64,000 bases of DNA from NCBI RefSeq assembly GCF_004137345.1, contig NZ_SDWV01000001.1, forward strand, positions 248,001-312,000, written 5' to 3'. Position numbers and translations under genes: made by a program. Under the pieces are notes generated by a model. The model was given only the letters and a program-made list of their open reading frames with translations, searched no databases and was not told where the DNA came from. Shown in pieces: positions 62,137-64,000 of this stretch; the stretch's first letter is position 1; every line of letters begins with the position of its first letter. This DNA is from Nocardioides zhouii. Lineage in GTDB: Bacteria; Actinomycetota; Actinomycetes; Propionibacteriales; Nocardioidaceae.

Positions 62137-63205
62137 ACCACTCGGCCTCGCGCTTGAAAGGGCCTGACGGCCCGACCTGACGCACCCGCGAACCATCCGC
62201 GTCCATGACGTAGAAGGCGTTGGCGGGGTGGGTGTAGAAGTCCGCGACGGGATTGAGCGCGAAGAGGATCCGCGTGCCGTCGGGAGACCAGGTCGGGTGC
62301 GAGGCGAAGAGCTCAGGGTGGTCGAACACCTTGACCAGGTGGCTCCCGTCCGGATGCACGGTCCACAGCGCGCCCCGCTGCGACGTACGTCCGTCCTGGA
62401 ACAGCACCAGCCGCCCGTCCGGCGAGAATCGCACGGAGCCCAGCCCGACCACCACCGATGCCGGGACGAGCGGCCTGGCGCCACCGGCGCCGTCGAGGCG
62501 CATGATCATGAGGGTTCCCTGACTGGTGTTGCCCGTCGCGCCGGCCTCCTCCCGCAGGAAGACCAAGGAGGTGCCGTCCGGTGACACGTCGCCCGGGATG
62601 TCGTTGGTGCGGCGGAGCTCGCGGGTGAGCCTGACCCGGTGTCCGCCGTCGACGCTGTCGACGAGGTACATGCCCGAGACCGACTCGGTGCTGTCGTCCC
62701 ACCCCTGGACGACGACCCGCTGTCCGTCCGGTGTCCACGCGCCCGGACCGAGGTTCAGCGTGCCCGGTGGGAGCGGGAGCGCCCGAGGACGACCACCGGA
62801 CAGGGGGAAGATGCCGACGGTGATCCGGTCGTCCTTGGTCACGGACGCGCCGAGGATCGAGCGGTGGTCGGGTGACAGCCTGATGCAGCAGGTCACCCCC
62901 GAGGCAGCCAGCTCGACCTCGTGGCTGCCGTCGAGTCGGCTGACGAACGGCGTGTCGTCGGAGAAGGCGCCGCCGGCCTTGGTGAAGACGATGAGGCCGG
63001 CTGGGCGCACGGCACTCGTCGGGATGGTCGGCGCGGTCGCCGTCGCGCCCGGGGTGGACGACGGGTTCGTGGGGGTGCTGGTTGCGGTGGTGGGCTCGGC
63101 AGTCGGCGACGGTGTCTCGCTGCAGCCCGCGACCGGTGCGCTCAGCCCGAGTGCGGCAATGGTGCCGATGACGGCGCGTCGTACGCAGCTGGCGTGGACT
63201 GTCAT
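62120..63205 (-). CDS. Putative lipoprotein with WD40/TolB-like beta-propeller repeats
   Basis: The protein has about 361 residues. A signal segment ends in VAGCSET (lipobox), then a Thr/Pro/Ser-rich linker. Propeller blades follow with repeated SPDG/TPDG units (LSPDHRS, WTPDGQRV, VSPDGTSL, FSPDGRLV, WSPDGTRI), at least five. It is surface-anchored and likely mediates protein or sugar contacts. Nothing shows a catalytic role. Confidence 0.82.
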   Translation of the reverse strand: MTVHASCVRRAVIGTIAALGLSAPVAGCSETPSPTAEPTTATSTPTNPSSTPGATATAPTIPTSAVRPAGLIVFTKAGGAFSDDTPFVSRLDGSHEVELAASGVTCCIRLSPDHRSILGASVTKDDRITVGIFPLSGGRPRALPLPPGTLNLGPGAWTPDGQRVVVQGWDDSTESVSGMYLVDSVDGGHRVRLTRELRRTNDIPGDVSPDGTSLVFLREEAGATGNTSQGTLMIMRLDGAGGARPLVPASVVVGLGSVRFSPDGRLVLFQDGRTSQRGALWTVHPDGSHLVKVFDHPELFASHPTWSPDGTRILFALNPVADFYTHPANAFYVMDADGSRVRQVGPSGPFKREAEWFIPGA

Positions 63206-63216
63206 GGCCGACTCCC

Positions 63217-63507
63217 TCAACCGAGATCGGCGATCGTCCACACGGCCATCATCAGGATCATCGCGGCAGCGACCACCACGGCAACGACGGCTCGGGTCCG
63301 ACCGGTGCGCGAGCGGTTCAGCTGGGCCGCGCCCAGCGCCACGGCGAGCAGCGCCGGCGGAAGACCCCACGCGAAGCCGCCGCCGGGCAACCAGTCCCAG
63401 GTCACGATCGAACCGGGGACCGAGAGGACGGCCAGGACAAGGGCCGGGATCGACAGGTCCCGGGGCGGGGCGAGATCGACCGGGCGACGGGTGGCTGTGT
63501 GGTCCAT
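63217..63507 (-). CDS. Small membrane protein (DUF4190-like)
   Basis: The 96-residue protein has three hydrophobic segments: IPALVLAVLSVPGSIVTW, LPPALLAVALGAAQL and VVAVVVAAAMILMMAVWTI. The pattern of paired helices with a short loop resembles DUF4190. I chose the ATG at 63507 because AAGGAG lies 6 bases upstream. An ATG at 63522 is also in frame. Confidence 0.65.
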   Translation of the reverse strand: MDHTATRRPVDLAPPRDLSIPALVLAVLSVPGSIVTWDWLPGGGFAWGLPPALLAVALGAAQLNRSRTGRTRAVVAVVVAAAMILMMAVWTIADLG

Positions 63508-63611
63508 GGGGTGCTCCTTCATCGAGTGTTCGGGTCGCTCTCGACGCTAGGCAGCACAGGACGCCCGGTCATCCGGGCAGGCACCCGCATCGGGACCGTC
63601 CTGGCACGGAG

Positions 63612-64000
63612 TCAGGCCGGACCGGGCACCCCGAGGTGGGCGAGGACGGCGAGCACCCGGCGGTGACCGCCCACGTCCTCGTTGAGCCCGAGCTTGAGGA
63701 AGACGTGCCCGGTGTGGGTCTCGATCGTCCGCTCGTTGAGCACCAGCCGTTCGGCGATGCTCTGGTTGGACAGCCCCTCGGCCATGAGTGCGAGCACCTC
63801 CCGCTCACGGGCGGACAACGCCTCGAGGACGGATCGGGAGCGGTCCGCGGCGAACAGCGTGGCCACGACCTGGGGGTCCAGCGCGGACCCGCCCGACGCC
63901 ACCCGCTCTGCTGCGTCCATGAAGTCGGCGACCTCGAGCACCCGGTCCTTCAGCAGGTAGCCGAAACCATGCTGGCTCGCCAGCCCGACGACCCCGGCGG
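63612..64000 (-). CDS. LuxR/NarL-family response regulator, C-terminal part
   Basis: The gene runs off the right edge, so only its last 130 residues are here. The LLKDRVLEV segment is the end of a receiver domain with the conserved Lys. The DNA-binding domain is [27 protein letters not shown], then [14 protein letters not shown]. The start and the phosphoacceptor Asp lie beyond 64000. Confidence 0.9.
   Translation of the reverse strand, partial: AGVVGLASQHGFGYLLKDRVLEVADFMDAAERVASGGSALDPQVVATLFAADRSRSVLEALSAREREVLALMAEGLSNQSIAERLVLNERTIETHTGHVFLKLGLNEDVGGHRRVLAVLAHLGVPGPA

Overview
The window is high-GC actinobacterial chromosome, most likely Nocardioides or another member of the Nocardioidaceae. 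The evidence is the GC-rich third codon positions with many CGTACG-type words, the mycothiol-responsive sigR/rsrA pair with the actinobacterial bL37 ribosomal gene beside it, two DUF222/HNH (13E12-type) genes, secreted proteins typical of the family, and an actinobacterial paa cluster. Genes are tightly packed. Many overlap by ATGA or GTGA, and two convergent pairs share a single CTAG stop.

Layout. 1-140 is the end of a thioesterase-like gene. 544-8252 is an accessory island with a less GC-biased base composition than its surroundings and mostly unfamiliar genes: a single-TM protein, an RloC/PrrC-like AAA_13 ATPase with zinc hook and candidate tRNase residues, a PLD-nuclease/EVE-like fusion, a small Cys-cluster protein, and a two-gene unit ending in a DEDDh exonuclease-BRCT-zinc-finger protein. 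A 35-base imperfect direct repeat lies inside the island and again at its right edge. I read it as a candidate defence island. 8378-9823 is a DUF222/HNH gene. 9889-13196 is the oxidative-stress locus (bL37, rsrA, sigR with a GGAAT-N18-GTT promoter) followed by a hydrolase, an SRAP peptidase and a degenerate GGDEF protein. 13374-15095 is an ECF sigma factor fused to an anti-sigma zinc motif, a membrane helix and a surface stalk.

15150-30054 is mostly core: DoxX, aroA-rsgA, hisN, CBS and FKBP proteins, a NarL-type two-component system divergent from an ABC exporter, an S4 protein, a secreted PLD-like protein, DUF445, a cytidylyltransferase and a secreted metalloprotease. 30058-35203 is a TetR-controlled catabolic operon (ACAD10/11-like dehydrogenase, SDR, APH-like kinase, histidine phosphatase, SDR), with a 29-bp perfect operator at its head. 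35218-45743 is mixed: an unknown gene, a frameshifted HNH gene, TerD, a membrane protein, a sulfatase divergent from its formylglycine-generating enzyme, lipoproteins, a frameshifted P-loop kinase and a SNF2 ATPase.

45942-54836 holds the phenylacetate pathway: paaK and its TetR regulator divergent, then paaABCDE divergent from paaZ across a palindromic operator. PaaK makes phenylacetyl-CoA, PaaABCE (with PaaD for maturation) epoxidises it, and PaaZ opens and oxidises the ring. The rest includes an atypical SDR, an LLM flavin oxidoreductase, a CDF cation transporter and a GntR regulator that start on the same CATG at a palindrome, an ACC deaminase translationally coupled to the GntR gene, an APH-like kinase, a racemase, a GNAT protein, a beta-propeller lipoprotein and a truncated LuxR-type response regulator. 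No rRNA, tRNA, CRISPR array, insertion sequence or integrase was recognised. Three genes carry single-base frameshifts, which may be true decay or sequence error.
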